Shown: positions 50,508 through 60,438, numbered from the stretch's first letter. The stretch: DNA of 64,000 nucleotides from CAWBRY01 sp963791295 (GCA_963791295.1 CAWBRY010000005.1:62001-126000); one strand, 5' to 3'. Notes: a model not told the origin generated them from the letters alone. Program-made: numbers and translations.

Positions 50508-53279
50508 TTAAAAATCCGATAGGGGTTTGCCATTTTTGGAAATATTCCAGACAAACGTGATCAACCAAAACCGGCTCAAAGTTGTATAATAGGATTCCGT
50601 AAAGCTATAGCTGTTGAAATCTCTTTGATATCCTTTGTTTTGATTTAATATATCATAAACGCCGAATTTCAATTCAAATTTATCTTTCGCAAAACGCTTG
50701 AGGGCGGTGGCATTCCAATTAGTATAGTTATTGTTTCGTGGAAAGCGTGGATCTTTTTGCCTCAATTGAATCTCGGCATCCGTGTTCAGTTCAAATTGAT
50801 GTGGGAATGTAACAGTTGCGCTGCCCCACCCCGAGATCTGCCAGTAATCGGCGTTGGCTTCCGGATTTACCGAGGCTTTGGAATGGTTCCAGGCAAACAT
50901 AGGACCTATATTAAAATTATACTTATTAGCCACGTACTGTCCCGTGCCTACCTGCATGCCAAGGTTCCTGTTGACGGTACTATTTCGTACTCCATTTATA
51001 ATGTCGATATTTCTATTCATGTTTAGGCGAGGATTGAAATTAAGTCGCCACTTGCTGTCCTTGATCTTAAATCCGTAATCGACAACCATGTCCAGGTTAT
51101 AGACTCCATTGACATTCACCGTTTGATAGATCCTCCTTCCAAGACTGTCAACCCTGTTGGACTGCGAAAATGCATTCTGTGTGAACGAGAAATTCATATT
51201 TGCCCATACATTTTTTTCTTTAAGCACATTATAGGAGTTATAGCCTAAATTGAACGAATGGCGGAAAGCTTGTTTGAGTCCCTGGTTGCCGATGTAGATA
51301 TTCAACGGGTCCGTATTGATCCGGATGGGTTGAAGTTGCTCCAGGTTGGGCGCGGTGGATGAACCGTTGTAGTTGATCCGTAATTGTTGGCTGGGTTTGA
51401 ATTTGTATGTATAAAAGACCTTTGGGAAGAAGTTGGTAAAATTATAATTGGTGCGGGTGTTCTCCGTAAGATTTTTTTGTATGAACCGATTGAATCCGAC
51501 AGTAGTTCCTACTGATAAATTAAACTTTTTCTTATTAAGGCGGAAGGTGATGCCCGGCGTATGAACGAGCCGGTTAAATACAAACGAATTGCTGAGGGAA
51601 TCTACTATACTCGAATATTTTCCGAATAGATCCTTGATGTTGGTAACACGGTCATTGCTATTCCCATTATAAGCAAAGGAATAGCTGAGTTCCATGTACA
51701 AATCCTTTTTCAATGGTTCAGTATAAGCTAAACGGCTGGTTATGGCCTTAGCTTCATTGTCACTGATATTTTGTTGATCTGTTGTATCGCGATGGTCAAA
51801 TACCCCATTGATGAAGTAATTGTTTCGCGAAAACAGGAAGCCGTCGGCCTTTGAACTGATCCAGTTCAGATCGGTATTGACCGAAAGAGTGCGGGAAATT
51901 TTCTTGAATTTATGTTTCCATAAAAAAGTGGAGGTAATATTATTCTTATCACTTTTATTCTTGAAATTCCGGGTGCTGTTGTTGATAGGATCGCCTTCGT
52001 TGGTGAGTGACTCGCTGAAGAAATCACCGGAGCTAATGCTATTGCTATTATTTGCTTTCGTAACCCATTTAATTGAATTCATCGAATCCAGTGTGGCATC
52101 ATACGTCAGGTTGAAAGCATGTTTTTTCACGGAACTGAAATTATTGCTACGTGTGTCGGTGGTCCAACTGGTATCGGGCAGGAATGTCTTTGAAAAAGTA
52201 CGGTTGAGCGCCGGTGCATTAACCTTGGAAAACCGGTACCCCGTGTTCAAGCTTCGTTTATCGTTATTGAATTTATTGTTATAATGCAGGCCGCCATTCC
52301 AGTTTTGAGGAATACCATTTCTCCCTCCCCAATAATTGTTCTCGTCATCTCCGCCAAAATTAATGCTCATCCCTCCATCGTCTGAAACATCCATTTCCAT
52401 ACTAATCCCGCCGCCATAGTTTTGCTCATCCCGCCAATCCAGGTTCGTTTGGCCCGTGTTGCTCATGATTGCGTAAGCTGCCAGCTTTCGTTTGCCTTTA
52501 AATCCATTGAGCATGATATTATTATTGTACTTGTCCTTTAAGCCTCCGCCAACTTCTACTTTTCCGAAATATCCCTTTTTCTTATCATCTTTCAATTTCA
52601 AATTGATGGTCTTGTCTTTTACTCCGTCATCGATGCCTGTAAACTCCGCCTGATCGCTCTTTTTATCATACACTTCTACTTCTTTTACTATATCTGCGCG
52701 CAGGTTTTTAGTTGCAATGCCCGGATCGCTGCCAAAAAATTCTTCCCCATCCACCAATACCTTCGTTACCTTTTCACCCATCGCCGTTATCTGGCCATTT
52801 CGATCCACCTGAATACCGGGAAGCCTTCTCAATAATTCTTCTACATTAGCACCTTCCCTTACTCTAAAGCTATCCGCAGTATACACCGTGGTGTCACCCT
52901 TGATGCGTATAGGTGCGCCGCTCTTTAATATTACTTCGGCCAGTAATTTGCTTTTAGGTGTCATGAATATCTTTCCAAGATCAACCGTAGTTCCGGCTAC
53001 TATTAATATCGAATCAAAATAATCACCGAAATAAGGATGGGTGATCATGACAATAAATTTCCCTTCTTCTAAATTGTTCATGGAAAAACTACCGGATACA
53101 TCTGCGCGGGTAAAACGCATTAAAACCGAATCATTCTTATGCAACAAGGCAACGACTGTATTCGATAAATTTTTCTTTTCTATTGAATCGGTAATGCTAC
53201 CTTTAAGGGAGGAGGATTGTGAACTGGCTTCTAGCAAAGTCAGGATGCAAAGGAGCAGTGCAGCAGCCAGTCTTCTCAT
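50508..53279 (-). CDS. TonB-dependent receptor-like outer-membrane beta-barrel protein
   Basis: A 923-residue outer-membrane protein. After a signal peptide (ALLLCILTLLEASSQ) comes a carboxypeptidase-regulatory-like domain (SLKGSITDSIEKKNLSNTVVALLHKND, about 22-110), then a plug domain (TTVYTADSFRVREGANVEELLRRLPGIQVDRNGQITAMGEKVTKVLVDGEEFFG) and a long barrel of alternating strands to the end (FRLITFVWNISKNGKPLSDF-like close). This build is the one usually called outer membrane beta-barrel family protein. A TonB box is not obvious by eye, so TonB dependence is inferred. It pairs with the GLPGLI gene 9 bases downstream. Situated between the amylase and glgB genes, it may move glucans or peptides across the outer membrane, but this is speculation from location. 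Confidence 0.87.
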   Translation of the reverse strand: MRRLAAALLLCILTLLEASSQSSSLKGSITDSIEKKNLSNTVVALLHKNDSVLMRFTRADVSGSFSMNNLEEGKFIVMITHPYFGDYFDSILIVAGTTVDLGKIFMTPKSKLLAEVILKSGAPIRIKGDTTVYTADSFRVREGANVEELLRRLPGIQVDRNGQITAMGEKVTKVLVDGEEFFGSDPGIATKNLRADIVKEVEVYDKKSDQAEFTGIDDGVKDKTINLKLKDDKKKGYFGKVEVGGGLKDKYNNNIMLNGFKGKRKLAAYAIMSNTGQTNLDWRDEQNYGGGISMEMDVSDDGGMSINFGGDDENNYWGGRNGIPQNWNGGLHYNNKFNNDKRSLNTGYRFSKVNAPALNRTFSKTFLPDTSWTTDTRSNNFSSVKKHAFNLTYDATLDSMNSIKWVTKANNSNSISSGDFFSESLTNEGDPINNSTRNFKNKSDKNNITSTFLWKHKFKKISRTLSVNTDLNWISSKADGFLFSRNNYFINGVFDHRDTTDQQNISDNEAKAITSRLAYTEPLKKDLYMELSYSFAYNGNSNDRVTNIKDLFGKYSSIVDSLSNSFVFNRLVHTPGITFRLNKKKFNLSVGTTVGFNRFIQKNLTENTRTNYNFTNFFPKVFYTYKFKPSQQLRINYNGSSTAPNLEQLQPIRINTDPLNIYIGNQGLKQAFRHSFNLGYNSYNVLKEKNVWANMNFSFTQNAFSQSNRVDSLGRRIYQTVNVNGVYNLDMVVDYGFKIKDSKWRLNFNPRLNMNRNIDIINGVRNSTVNRNLGMQVGTGQYVANKYNFNIGPMFAWNHSKASVNPEANADYWQISGWGSATVTFPHQFELNTDAEIQLRQKDPRFPRNNNYTNWNATALKRFAKDKFELKFGVYDILNQNKGYQRDFNSYSFTESYYTTLSRFWLITFVWNISKNGKPLSDF

Positions 53280-53399
53280 GGTTTGGAGAGGTGGTTATGG
53301 TTGACGGGGCAGACCCTCTTGCGAATTTCATTTTAATTTTTTAGAAGCCGTCGACCATTGGTGTAATTTTACGTTAAAGCCTGTTAACAGACACTGCCT

Positions 53400-55445
53400 A
53401 TGTCGGAGCAGCCAAAGCAATCTATAAAAAACGATCCCGGAAAAGAAGTCGAAGCTATTTCAGACCTGATAGCAAAAGGTGAAGGGAGTGGATCTGCATT
53501 GCCCGGAAGAAAATATGAGCAGGATAATTTTGTAGATACCGCTAAGCTTGTATGGAATTATAGCTTACTCACGGATGAAGACATACGCAATTTCCAGGAT
53601 GGAACAAATTATAGCCTTTATAAAAAATTTGGCTCCCATTCCATTCAGGTGAATGATCAATGGGGCATGTATTTTTGTGTTTGGGCTCCCAACGCTACAT
53701 CCGTTTCGGTCATTGGAAACTTCAACCACTGGAAAAATTATGAATACGAATTGAACCCACGCTGGGACAAGAGCGGCGTTTGGGAAGGATTCATTCCAAA
53801 TTTTAATCTGGGGGAATCGTACAAGTACCATATTGTCGGCCACGGCCATCAACGAATGGATAAAGGCGACCCCTTTGCCAATTTCTGGGAGAAGCGACCT
53901 CTCACGGCATCGATCACCTGGGACATGTATTATAAATGGAACGATGAGGAGTGGATGAAGAAGAGAAAAAAGAACAATTCGCTGGATGCTCCGTGGAGTG
54001 TTTATGAAGTCCACCTGGCCAGTTGGCAGCGCCCCGATAAAAACGACGAAGAATCTTATAATACGTATGATCAGATCAAGGAAAGACTGGTGCCCTATGT
54101 CAAAGAAATGGGCTTTACCCATGTCGAACTGATGCCCGTTATGGAACATCCCTTTGACGGAAGTTGGGGATACCAATGCACCGGCTTCTATGCGGCCACC
54201 TCGCGGTTCGGAGATCCGCAGGGTTTAATGCGGCTGATCGATGAGTTTCACCAGGAAGGGATCGGAGTGATATTGGATTGGGTGCCTTCCCATTTTCCCT
54301 ATGATTCGCACGGACTCTTTCTTTTTGACGGTGCCCATACTTATGAATATGCAGACATGCGAAAGGGATTTCACCCGGACTGGAACAGCTATATTTTCAA
54401 TTATAAGAGGGGAGAGGTAAAGTCCTTTTTGATCAGTAATGCTCGCTTTTGGTTTGACCTCTTTCATATAGATGGCATTCGCGTAGATGCAGTTTCGTCG
54501 ATGCTCAAGCTCAATTATTCGAGAGAAGAAGGCGAGTGGGAGCCAAATGAATTTGGTGGAAATGGAAATCTCGAGGCCATTGCTTTTATCAAGAATCTAA
54601 ACGAAACTATTTTTCGGGATTTTCCCGACGTGCAGACCATCGCTGAAGAAGCGACTGATTGGCCAGGTGTGACCAGGCCCACCTGGCAGGACGGACTTGG
54701 ATTCGGCATGAAATGGATGATGGGCTGGATGCACGATACGCTGGACTATTTTAAGTCAGATCCCCTGATGAGGCAGCACCAGCAGGACAAATTTACCTTC
54801 AGCATGATGTATTATTATGATGAAAACTTCATGCTCCCACTAAGTCATGATGAAGTGGTTCACGGCAAAAGCCCCATGTTATATAAGATGCCCGGCGATG
54901 AATGGCAGAAGTTTGCCAACCTTCGCCTGACCTATGCGTATATGTGGACTCATCCCGGAGGTAAATTGTTATTCATGGGCAATGAATTTGGGCAAACCAG
55001 CGAATGGAATTACCAGTCCGAACTCGATTGGCAGCTTTTACAATACGACGCACACCGATTATTAAGGCATTATGTAAGTAACTTAAATAAACTCTTGAGG
55101 TCTGAACCAGCCTTATATCAAAACCAGTTTAGTAAAGATGGCTTTGAATGGATAGACCTGGATAAGCGGGCTGAAAGCGTTGTTGTATATAAGAGGAAAG
55201 GTAAGAGTGCATCAGATGACTTATTGGTAATTCTTAATATGACTCCGGTTGTTAGAAATGATTGGGAAATTTACGTAAGGGGAAAGACCTATAAGATAGA
55301 ATTATTTAACTCAGATCAAACCACATATTGGGGTACGGGAAATATCTACAATCCTGAAATCCGTTCTGAATTAATCGACAAGACCGAACAAATCTTCCGG
55401 TTGCGGTTAAATTTACCGCCTTTAGCTTGCATTATTTTGAAATAA
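53400..55445 (+). CDS. glgB: 1,4-alpha-glucan branching enzyme
   Basis: A 681-residue GH13 branching enzyme. A CBM48 domain occupies about 75-190 (WGMYFCVWAPNATSVSVIGNFNHW...GVWEGFIPN). The catalytic barrel contains VHLASWQRP, GVILDWVPSHFPYDSHGL, GIRVDAVSSML (nucleophile Asp near residue 363), TIAEEATDWPGVTRP (acid Glu) and LPLSHDEVVHGK (Asp). ELMPVMEHPFDGSWGYQ is diagnostic for branching enzymes. It cuts alpha-1,4 chains and reattaches them by alpha-1,6 bonds, making glycogen. The C-terminal all-beta domain ends LNLPPLACIILK. It is the third glg gene of the locus; glgP and glgX are not in this window. Confidence 0.94.
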   Translation: MSEQPKQSIKNDPGKEVEAISDLIAKGEGSGSALPGRKYEQDNFVDTAKLVWNYSLLTDEDIRNFQDGTNYSLYKKFGSHSIQVNDQWGMYFCVWAPNATSVSVIGNFNHWKNYEYELNPRWDKSGVWEGFIPNFNLGESYKYHIVGHGHQRMDKGDPFANFWEKRPLTASITWDMYYKWNDEEWMKKRKKNNSLDAPWSVYEVHLASWQRPDKNDEESYNTYDQIKERLVPYVKEMGFTHVELMPVMEHPFDGSWGYQCTGFYAATSRFGDPQGLMRLIDEFHQEGIGVILDWVPSHFPYDSHGLFLFDGAHTYEYADMRKGFHPDWNSYIFNYKRGEVKSFLISNARFWFDLFHIDGIRVDAVSSMLKLNYSREEGEWEPNEFGGNGNLEAIAFIKNLNETIFRDFPDVQTIAEEATDWPGVTRPTWQDGLGFGMKWMMGWMHDTLDYFKSDPLMRQHQQDKFTFSMMYYYDENFMLPLSHDEVVHGKSPMLYKMPGDEWQKFANLRLTYAYMWTHPGGKLLFMGNEFGQTSEWNYQSELDWQLLQYDAHRLLRHYVSNLNKLLRSEPALYQNQFSKDGFEWIDLDKRAESVVVYKRKGKSASDDLLVILNMTPVVRNDWEIYVRGKTYKIELFNSDQTTYWGTGNIYNPEIRSELIDKTEQIFRLRLNLPPLACIILK

Positions 55446-55561
55446 AATATATTTTGGTTAGGTCAGCCCGTTAATTCTTGCGTTAACGCTATGATTTCTC
55501 AACGGTAAAACCTAATTTAGTGTCAACAATCCTATTAAGAAGACTTCGAAAAGAAACCCCT

Positions 55562-56611
55562 ATGATCCGTAATATCCTATCCCTATGCCTATTACTGACG
55601 ACGACTTTGGTCTTCGGTCAGACCTCACTCAAACGAGTCAATGTTTCAGACAGCTCTGAATTTTTCCTTCAAAAAGGTTTACTAGAAAAAAAGAACGGGC
55701 GACGCCTCGAATCGCTTAAGCAATTTGAGAAAGCCTTGTCATTTGATAGCGACAATAAAACGGTCGTCCTTGAACTGGCTTCCGCTTACATGGACCTCCG
55801 TAAATATAACCAGGCCCGAGATAGCTATAAAAAACTGGTGCAATTGGGTGAGGAATCGGCTAGCAACTATAAGCAATTGATGGTGCTGTCTTATAACCTG
55901 AAGCAGAACGACGATGTATTAATGTATGCCGATAAATTGAAGGCAGCAGATCCATCTGAAAAAGTATATTATTATGTGGGAAGAGCAAATTATGATATGG
56001 ATAATTATGGCGAAGCAATTAAATTCCTGAATGCCGCAGCGAAAGAAGATCCAACCAATGCGGAGGTGCCTTACATGATTGCGCATAGTTATGCAGACAT
56101 GATGAATTACAAACAAGCGATCCCGCATTTTCAAAAAGCAATTCAACTCAACCCCGACAAAGGTTATTGGATCTATGAAATGGGATTGATCTATTATGCC
56201 ATGCACGATGATAAGAATTCATTGAAGTACATCCTGATGGCAGGGGAGAAGGGTTATACTCGTGATAACGATTATCTGGAAAACCTCGGTATTGCTTATC
56301 TGAATGTGGGCAACCTGGACGAGGGTGTCAAAATTCTTAACGAGATCCTTGTCAAGAAGCCCAGCGATATGAACATCCTTAATATGGTGGCTGAAGCTTA
56401 CTACTACAAAGGCAAATACAAACAAGCCATTGAGTATTGGGACAAGGTCCTTTACTATGACAATACAGCCGCAAGCGCACTATACATGATCGGAATGAGT
56501 TATCAGAAAAATGGTGACAAAGACAAGGGTATGCAGCTCTGCGATAAAGCCATTGAAATGGATCCCAACCTGGCTGCCTACAAGCAAAAGAAAATGATGG
56601 CGGGGCTCTAG
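55562..56611 (+). CDS. Exported TPR-repeat protein
   Basis: A 349-residue protein from the ATG at 55562, preferred because it starts a signal peptide (IRNILSLCLLLTTTLVFGQ); a GTG start at 55520 lies further upstream. Nearly all the rest consists of tetratricopeptide repeats of about 34 residues (EFFLQKGLLEKKNGRRLESLKQFEKALSFD..., ELASAYMDLRKYNQARDSYKKLVQLG..., YYVGRANYDMDNYGEAIKFLNAAAKED and five or so more). TPR arrays bind protein partners, here in the periplasm. No enzymatic domain is present. The TAG stop is the first CTAG of a five-unit heptamer repeat. The gene is convergent with argS with 32 bases between the stops. Confidence 0.85.
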   Translation: MIRNILSLCLLLTTTLVFGQTSLKRVNVSDSSEFFLQKGLLEKKNGRRLESLKQFEKALSFDSDNKTVVLELASAYMDLRKYNQARDSYKKLVQLGEESASNYKQLMVLSYNLKQNDDVLMYADKLKAADPSEKVYYYVGRANYDMDNYGEAIKFLNAAAKEDPTNAEVPYMIAHSYADMMNYKQAIPHFQKAIQLNPDKGYWIYEMGLIYYAMHDDKNSLKYILMAGEKGYTRDNDYLENLGIAYLNVGNLDEGVKILNEILVKKPSDMNILNMVAEAYYYKGKYKQAIEYWDKVLYYDNTAASALYMIGMSYQKNGDKDKGMQLCDKAIEMDPNLAAYKQKKMMAGL

Positions 56612-56642
56612 ATGCTAGATACTAGATCGTAGATACTAGATG
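56608..56642. repeat. Heptanucleotide tandem repeat (CTAGATR x5) between TPR gene and argS
   Basis: CTAGATG, CTAGATA, CTAGATC, GTAGATA and CTAGATG follow one another with an exact period of 7 from 56608 to 56642. The first unit supplies the TAG stop of the TPR gene. The next six bases hold the reverse-strand stop of argS. The unit is the same as at 37,733 but inverted. Confidence 0.8.
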
Positions 56643-56643
56643 A

Positions 56644-58434
56644 TCACATTTTTTCGGGAACTTTTATTCCGAGCATCCTCATTGCAGAGGCAATGATATG
56701 CGATGTCATCCTGCTTATTTTCAACCGAAGTTGTTTTTTGTCCTCCGTTTCTGCATTGATCACGGAATGTTCTGTGTAAAAAGTATTAAAAGACTTTGCC
56801 AGATTAAATACATATATCGCAAGCACAGATGGATTGTGTTCAACGCAGGCCTCCCGGATTACGGTCGGAAACTGTTCTAGTGAAATAATGAGATCCCGCT
56901 CCAACTTCAGCAAGCTCCCCGGTGGCATTACAACATCTTTTACTTCGGCTTTTCTTAAAATCGACCTTATGCGCGCGTATGTGTATTGGACAAATGGGCC
57001 CGTGAATCCGTGAAAGTCGACGCTTTCCTCCGGGTTGAAGATCATTCTCTTTTTGGGATCGACGCGAAGCAGGAAAAATTTCAACGCCCCCAATCCGATC
57101 GTCTCGTACAGTTCGCTCAATTCCGCCGACGTAAAATCTTTGATCTTTCCCGATTCCTGCGTGTGATGGGCCGCAATGGCGACCATTTCATCTATTAATT
57201 CGTCGGCGTCAACGACGGTACCTTCCCTGCTTTTCATTTTCCCACTGGGCAACTCCACCATCCCATAACTGAGATGATAAAGACCCGCGGCATAAGGCTT
57301 GCCCATTTTTTTCAGGATCAATTTGAGCGCCTTCATGTGATAATTCTGTTCATCTCCGATCACATAAATGCTATCGTCATAATGGTACTTCACATATTTC
57401 TGTTGCGCCAGACCCAGATCCTGGGTGATATAGACAGAGGTCCCATCTTTTCTAAGAACCAGCTTTTCGTCGAGCCCTTCATCCGTCAGGTCAGCCCAAA
57501 CACTTCCATCTTCTTTTCTCTTCAATACTCCGCTTTCCAGACCCTCTTCAATAAATTTTTTTCCTAGCAGGTATGTATCGCTTTCATAATAAATAATATC
57601 AAAATCGCTGCCGATGCGTTTGTACGTAACATCAAATCCTTTATATACCCAGCTGTTCATTTTTCTCCACAAGGCCAGCACTTCCGGATCGCCGGCTTCC
57701 CAATCCTGCAACATTTTTTGAGTTGCTTTCATGATCGGCGCTTCCTTTTCTGCCTGGTCGCGGGGCATCCCTGCAACTACTAACTCTTCAGTCTGTCGTT
57801 TATACTCTTCATTGAACCAGACATAATATTTCCCGACAAAATGATCACCTTTCATGCCCGCTGTCTCCGGAGTTTCACCGTTTGCAAACAGCTGCCATGC
57901 CAGCATACTCTTACAAATATGAATGCCGCGATCGTTGACAATACAACTCTTGATCACCTCATATCCGCAGGTCTCTAAAATCTTTGCTACAGTCCAACCC
58001 AGGAAATTGTTTCTTAGATGACCCAGGTGTAAGGGCTTATTGGTATTGGGGGAAGAATATTCGACCATTACTTTTTTGCCATTGGCAGGTTGGCGACCAT
58101 ATTGGTCGTCTTGAAAATAGGATTGCAGGAACTGCGCCCAGTAGTCATCTGCAATGCTCAGATTTAAGAATCCCTTGATAATGTTGAAATCATGAAATAA
58201 TGCGGGATTATTCTTCACCAATTTTTCTCCGATCTCTGTTCCCAGTTGCTCTGGTGATTTCTTCAGTTGCTTAACAAATGAAAAAAGCACCAGCGTATAA
58301 TCGCCCTTGAATTCCGGCTTGGTTATATTGATGGTGAGGTCCTCGTTTTGGATGACCGACATTTCCGGATGGGAGTCATATAATTCCCGGATCGCAGTGA
58401 CAACATCAGATCTTATCTGGTCAACAACACTCAT
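56644..58434 (-). CDS. argS: Arginyl-tRNA synthetase
   Basis: A 596-residue class I synthetase. The HIGH signature reads HLGHLRNNFLGWTVAKIL, preceded by VEYSSPNTNKPLHLGHL. A KMSKS-like loop is in GKMKSREGTVVDADEL. The additional N-terminal domain of ArgRS is present (about 1-110, NITKPEFKGDYTLVLFSFVKQLKKSPEQLGTEIGEKLV), and the C-terminal anticodon-binding helical bundle runs from about residue 470 (YTYARIRSILRKA...FNTFYTEHSVINAETEDKKQLRLKISRMTSHIIASAMRMLGI). It charges tRNA-Arg in the cytoplasm. It is divergent from the GtrA gene with about 75 bases between starts and convergent with the TPR gene. Confidence 0.94.
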   Translation of the reverse strand: MSVVDQIRSDVVTAIRELYDSHPEMSVIQNEDLTINITKPEFKGDYTLVLFSFVKQLKKSPEQLGTEIGEKLVKNNPALFHDFNIIKGFLNLSIADDYWAQFLQSYFQDDQYGRQPANGKKVMVEYSSPNTNKPLHLGHLRNNFLGWTVAKILETCGYEVIKSCIVNDRGIHICKSMLAWQLFANGETPETAGMKGDHFVGKYYVWFNEEYKRQTEELVVAGMPRDQAEKEAPIMKATQKMLQDWEAGDPEVLALWRKMNSWVYKGFDVTYKRIGSDFDIIYYESDTYLLGKKFIEEGLESGVLKRKEDGSVWADLTDEGLDEKLVLRKDGTSVYITQDLGLAQQKYVKYHYDDSIYVIGDEQNYHMKALKLILKKMGKPYAAGLYHLSYGMVELPSGKMKSREGTVVDADELIDEMVAIAAHHTQESGKIKDFTSAELSELYETIGLGALKFFLLRVDPKKRMIFNPEESVDFHGFTGPFVQYTYARIRSILRKAEVKDVVMPPGSLLKLERDLIISLEQFPTVIREACVEHNPSVLAIYVFNLAKSFNTFYTEHSVINAETEDKKQLRLKISRMTSHIIASAMRMLGIKVPEKM

Positions 58435-58508
58435 TTCTATTTTTTATTTACTGGTAAATTTACAATTAGTTGCAATTTGGAATTTGTTTGATTTATTTTG
58501 CTTCCCCA

Positions 58509-59024
58509 ATGAGGAGGCATATACATACGATCAGGGAAATTGTGCTACCGATGGTTGATTTCTTTTATCTCCCTTTCCGGAGAGTGATGAGTCTGCAAAC
58601 CTTCCGTTACGCTGCTTCAGGTAGTTTCAATACCCTGGTGGGGTTAGTGATATATTTTGTCAGCTATAGAATAGTCTTAAAAGAGCAAAATCTTAACCTC
58701 GGCTTTTTTGAATTTAAATCGCACGTGGCTGCCTTATTCATGGCTACCTGTGTCAGTCTGCCTCTCGGGTTTTTTCTGATGAAATATGTCGTGTTCAGTG
58801 ATTCCAACATGAAAGGAAGGATCCAACTGTTCCGCTATTTTATGATCTACCTTTTCAACCTGGTCCTGAATTATTTGCTGCTGAAAGTATTCGTGGAAAT
58901 TTTGGGGATATATCCCGTCCTGGCCCAGGTCCTTACCACGATCATAACGATATTCTTCAGTTATATCGCCCAACGGAATTTTACATTTAAGATCAAGAAT
59001 GCAGAACAGGACATCATAGATTAA
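58509..59024 (+). CDS. GtrA family membrane protein
   Basis: A 171-residue protein from the ATG at 58509 (a TTG further upstream and an ATG at 58551 are alternatives). Four hydrophobic helices fit the GtrA topology: LQTFRYAASGSFNTLVGLVIYFVSYRIV opens with the family mark FxxxGxxNTxxxxxxY, and LTTIITIFFSYIAQRNFTF closes with the diagnostic N(F/Y)xF motif. GtrA proteins are thought to move polyprenyl-linked sugars across the inner membrane for surface polysaccharide or teichoic acid decoration. No glycosyltransferase partner is adjacent. It ends overlapping the convergent DUF4403 gene by 11 bases. Confidence 0.85.
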   Translation: MRRHIHTIREIVLPMVDFFYLPFRRVMSLQTFRYAASGSFNTLVGLVIYFVSYRIVLKEQNLNLGFFEFKSHVAALFMATCVSLPLGFFLMKYVVFSDSNMKGRIQLFRYFMIYLFNLVLNYLLLKVFVEILGIYPVLAQVLTTIITIFFSYIAQRNFTFKIKNAEQDIID

Positions 59025-60438
59025 ATGGAATTGATTCCATTTTGACAGATAGTTCCCCCGTACAATTGCTCCGGATTACCAGGAATTGTTCCAATGGGTT
59101 AATGCTGATCAGTCGCATTTCCGTAATATTTCCATTGCTTCGGACACCCCTGATCCATTCGCGGTTGAGCTGCCTGTTAATACCGGCCTTGGCATTATCG
59201 ATGTATGAACTGAGATCAAAGCGGGCAGACTTACTGATCTCGTTGGTAATACGTTTATTGAAAAGCCAGTCAGTTGCCTTTAACAGCGCATCCTTCGATC
59301 GCAGATCAAAATCGAGGTCCTTGATTTCTATAACGTGTGTTTCATTATTGTATACCGGTTTCCCAACCAAATAAATCACGCCTTCATTGCTACCTGAAAA
59401 ATTAATTTTAATGATCAACTTCTCATTCCCCATACCGAAGAGTTTGCACTCCTTGAAAATAAATGATTTTTTTACCGGTCCTTTATTTATATCAAATTGC
59501 TTTCCCACCACCTGCTGATTTAATATCCGGCTGAGTGAGTCGTAGTTCAAAACAGCATCCAGGAAGATATTGAATCCGGGATGCCTGTTGAATTCACCCA
59601 GGTTAGGCACCCATGAACTTTGCGGCGGTGGCTTTTCGAAACTGATCACGGGCCGCGCCGATAGTCCAAGGAATAAATTCAGAGAATCATTCATGGCAAA
59701 CAGGTTATTGACATGTATTCGTTGCGGATTGATCTGCAGCCACCCCAATCCATAGATATTGTAAATTTTATTCAGCTGATCCCAGACCTGTTGAAAGCGG
59801 TTCTTAAGATCTATGATTCCATATTGGGATTCCATGTCCACCTTTGCTGCATCCAGCTCAGTGATCAATCCCTTCATTACTTCGCCAGTTATATCCTGGC
59901 CCCAGAAACAGACTTCGCATTTATCTACCGGTTGCGGGTCATTGCGCTTGAACGACACACGTATTTTATAATCGGGTAGGAGGCTGACTGAATTTGAAAA
60001 CGAGACATTCACTTTTCTTTCAGATTCATTGAAACCGCATTTGCAGGGAGGTGTCCATGGCGACATAATTTTTCCATTGAGACAAAGACGCGTGGAACCG
60101 ATAATTTTATAATAGCCTGTAAACCCAAGATGAAGCAACGGCCCACTGGCATTCATTTGCAAGGGACCCCGGCGAAAAACATATTTAAAGCGCGAAGCAC
60201 ACCCTCCTTCAATCCAATCATTAGGATAATTGGGAGATGTAAAAAGAGTGTCCACCGATTTTTCAGCCAATGCATAAAGAGGTTGAAGGCTTAATTGAAT
60301 GGGAATGTTGATCTCCGAATTGGGAAGGGAATCCAATTTAAAATCGGTCTTTGAAAATCGCGGCTTCTCAGGATTAATCTTATGCGAGCAAGAGGCCAGG
60401 CCGACGATAAGTCCTATCCAAATAAAAAATCCTTTCAT
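59014..60438 (-). CDS. DUF4403 family lipoprotein
   Basis: A 474-residue lipoprotein from the ATG at 60436-60438, with lipobox LASC (FFIWIGLIVGLASC). The rest matches the Bacteroidota family DUF4403: INIPIQLSLQPLYALAEKSVDTLF near the N-terminus, KYVFRRGPLQM, GTGTY-like strand and the long C-terminal repeats (ELDFDLRSKDALLKATDWLFNKRI, IDNAKAGINRQLNREW). Two halves may be repeats of a TULIP-like lipid-binding fold, but that is not certain. There are four cysteines outside the lipobox. Function unknown. The 3' end overlaps the gtrA end by 11 bases. Confidence 0.8.
   Translation of the reverse strand: MKGFFIWIGLIVGLASCSHKINPEKPRFSKTDFKLDSLPNSEINIPIQLSLQPLYALAEKSVDTLFTSPNYPNDWIEGGCASRFKYVFRRGPLQMNASGPLLHLGFTGYYKIIGSTRLCLNGKIMSPWTPPCKCGFNESERKVNVSFSNSVSLLPDYKIRVSFKRNDPQPVDKCEVCFWGQDITGEVMKGLITELDAAKVDMESQYGIIDLKNRFQQVWDQLNKIYNIYGLGWLQINPQRIHVNNLFAMNDSLNLFLGLSARPVISFEKPPPQSSWVPNLGEFNRHPGFNIFLDAVLNYDSLSRILNQQVVGKQFDINKGPVKKSFIFKECKLFGMGNEKLIIKINFSGSNEGVIYLVGKPVYNNETHVIEIKDLDFDLRSKDALLKATDWLFNKRITNEISKSARFDLSSYIDNAKAGINRQLNREWIRGVRSNGNITEMRLISINPLEQFLVIRSNCTGELSVKMESIPFNL

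Noticed and set aside
51820..52284. 154-codon plus-strand frame opposite the barrel gene
   Set aside because: Low-complexity Leu/Phe/Val composition from the reverse of a beta-barrel; no independent signal.
58470..58508. Longer GtrA protein starting at TTG 58470
   Set aside because: The added residues are not like the family N-terminus, and an ATG at 58509 fits better.
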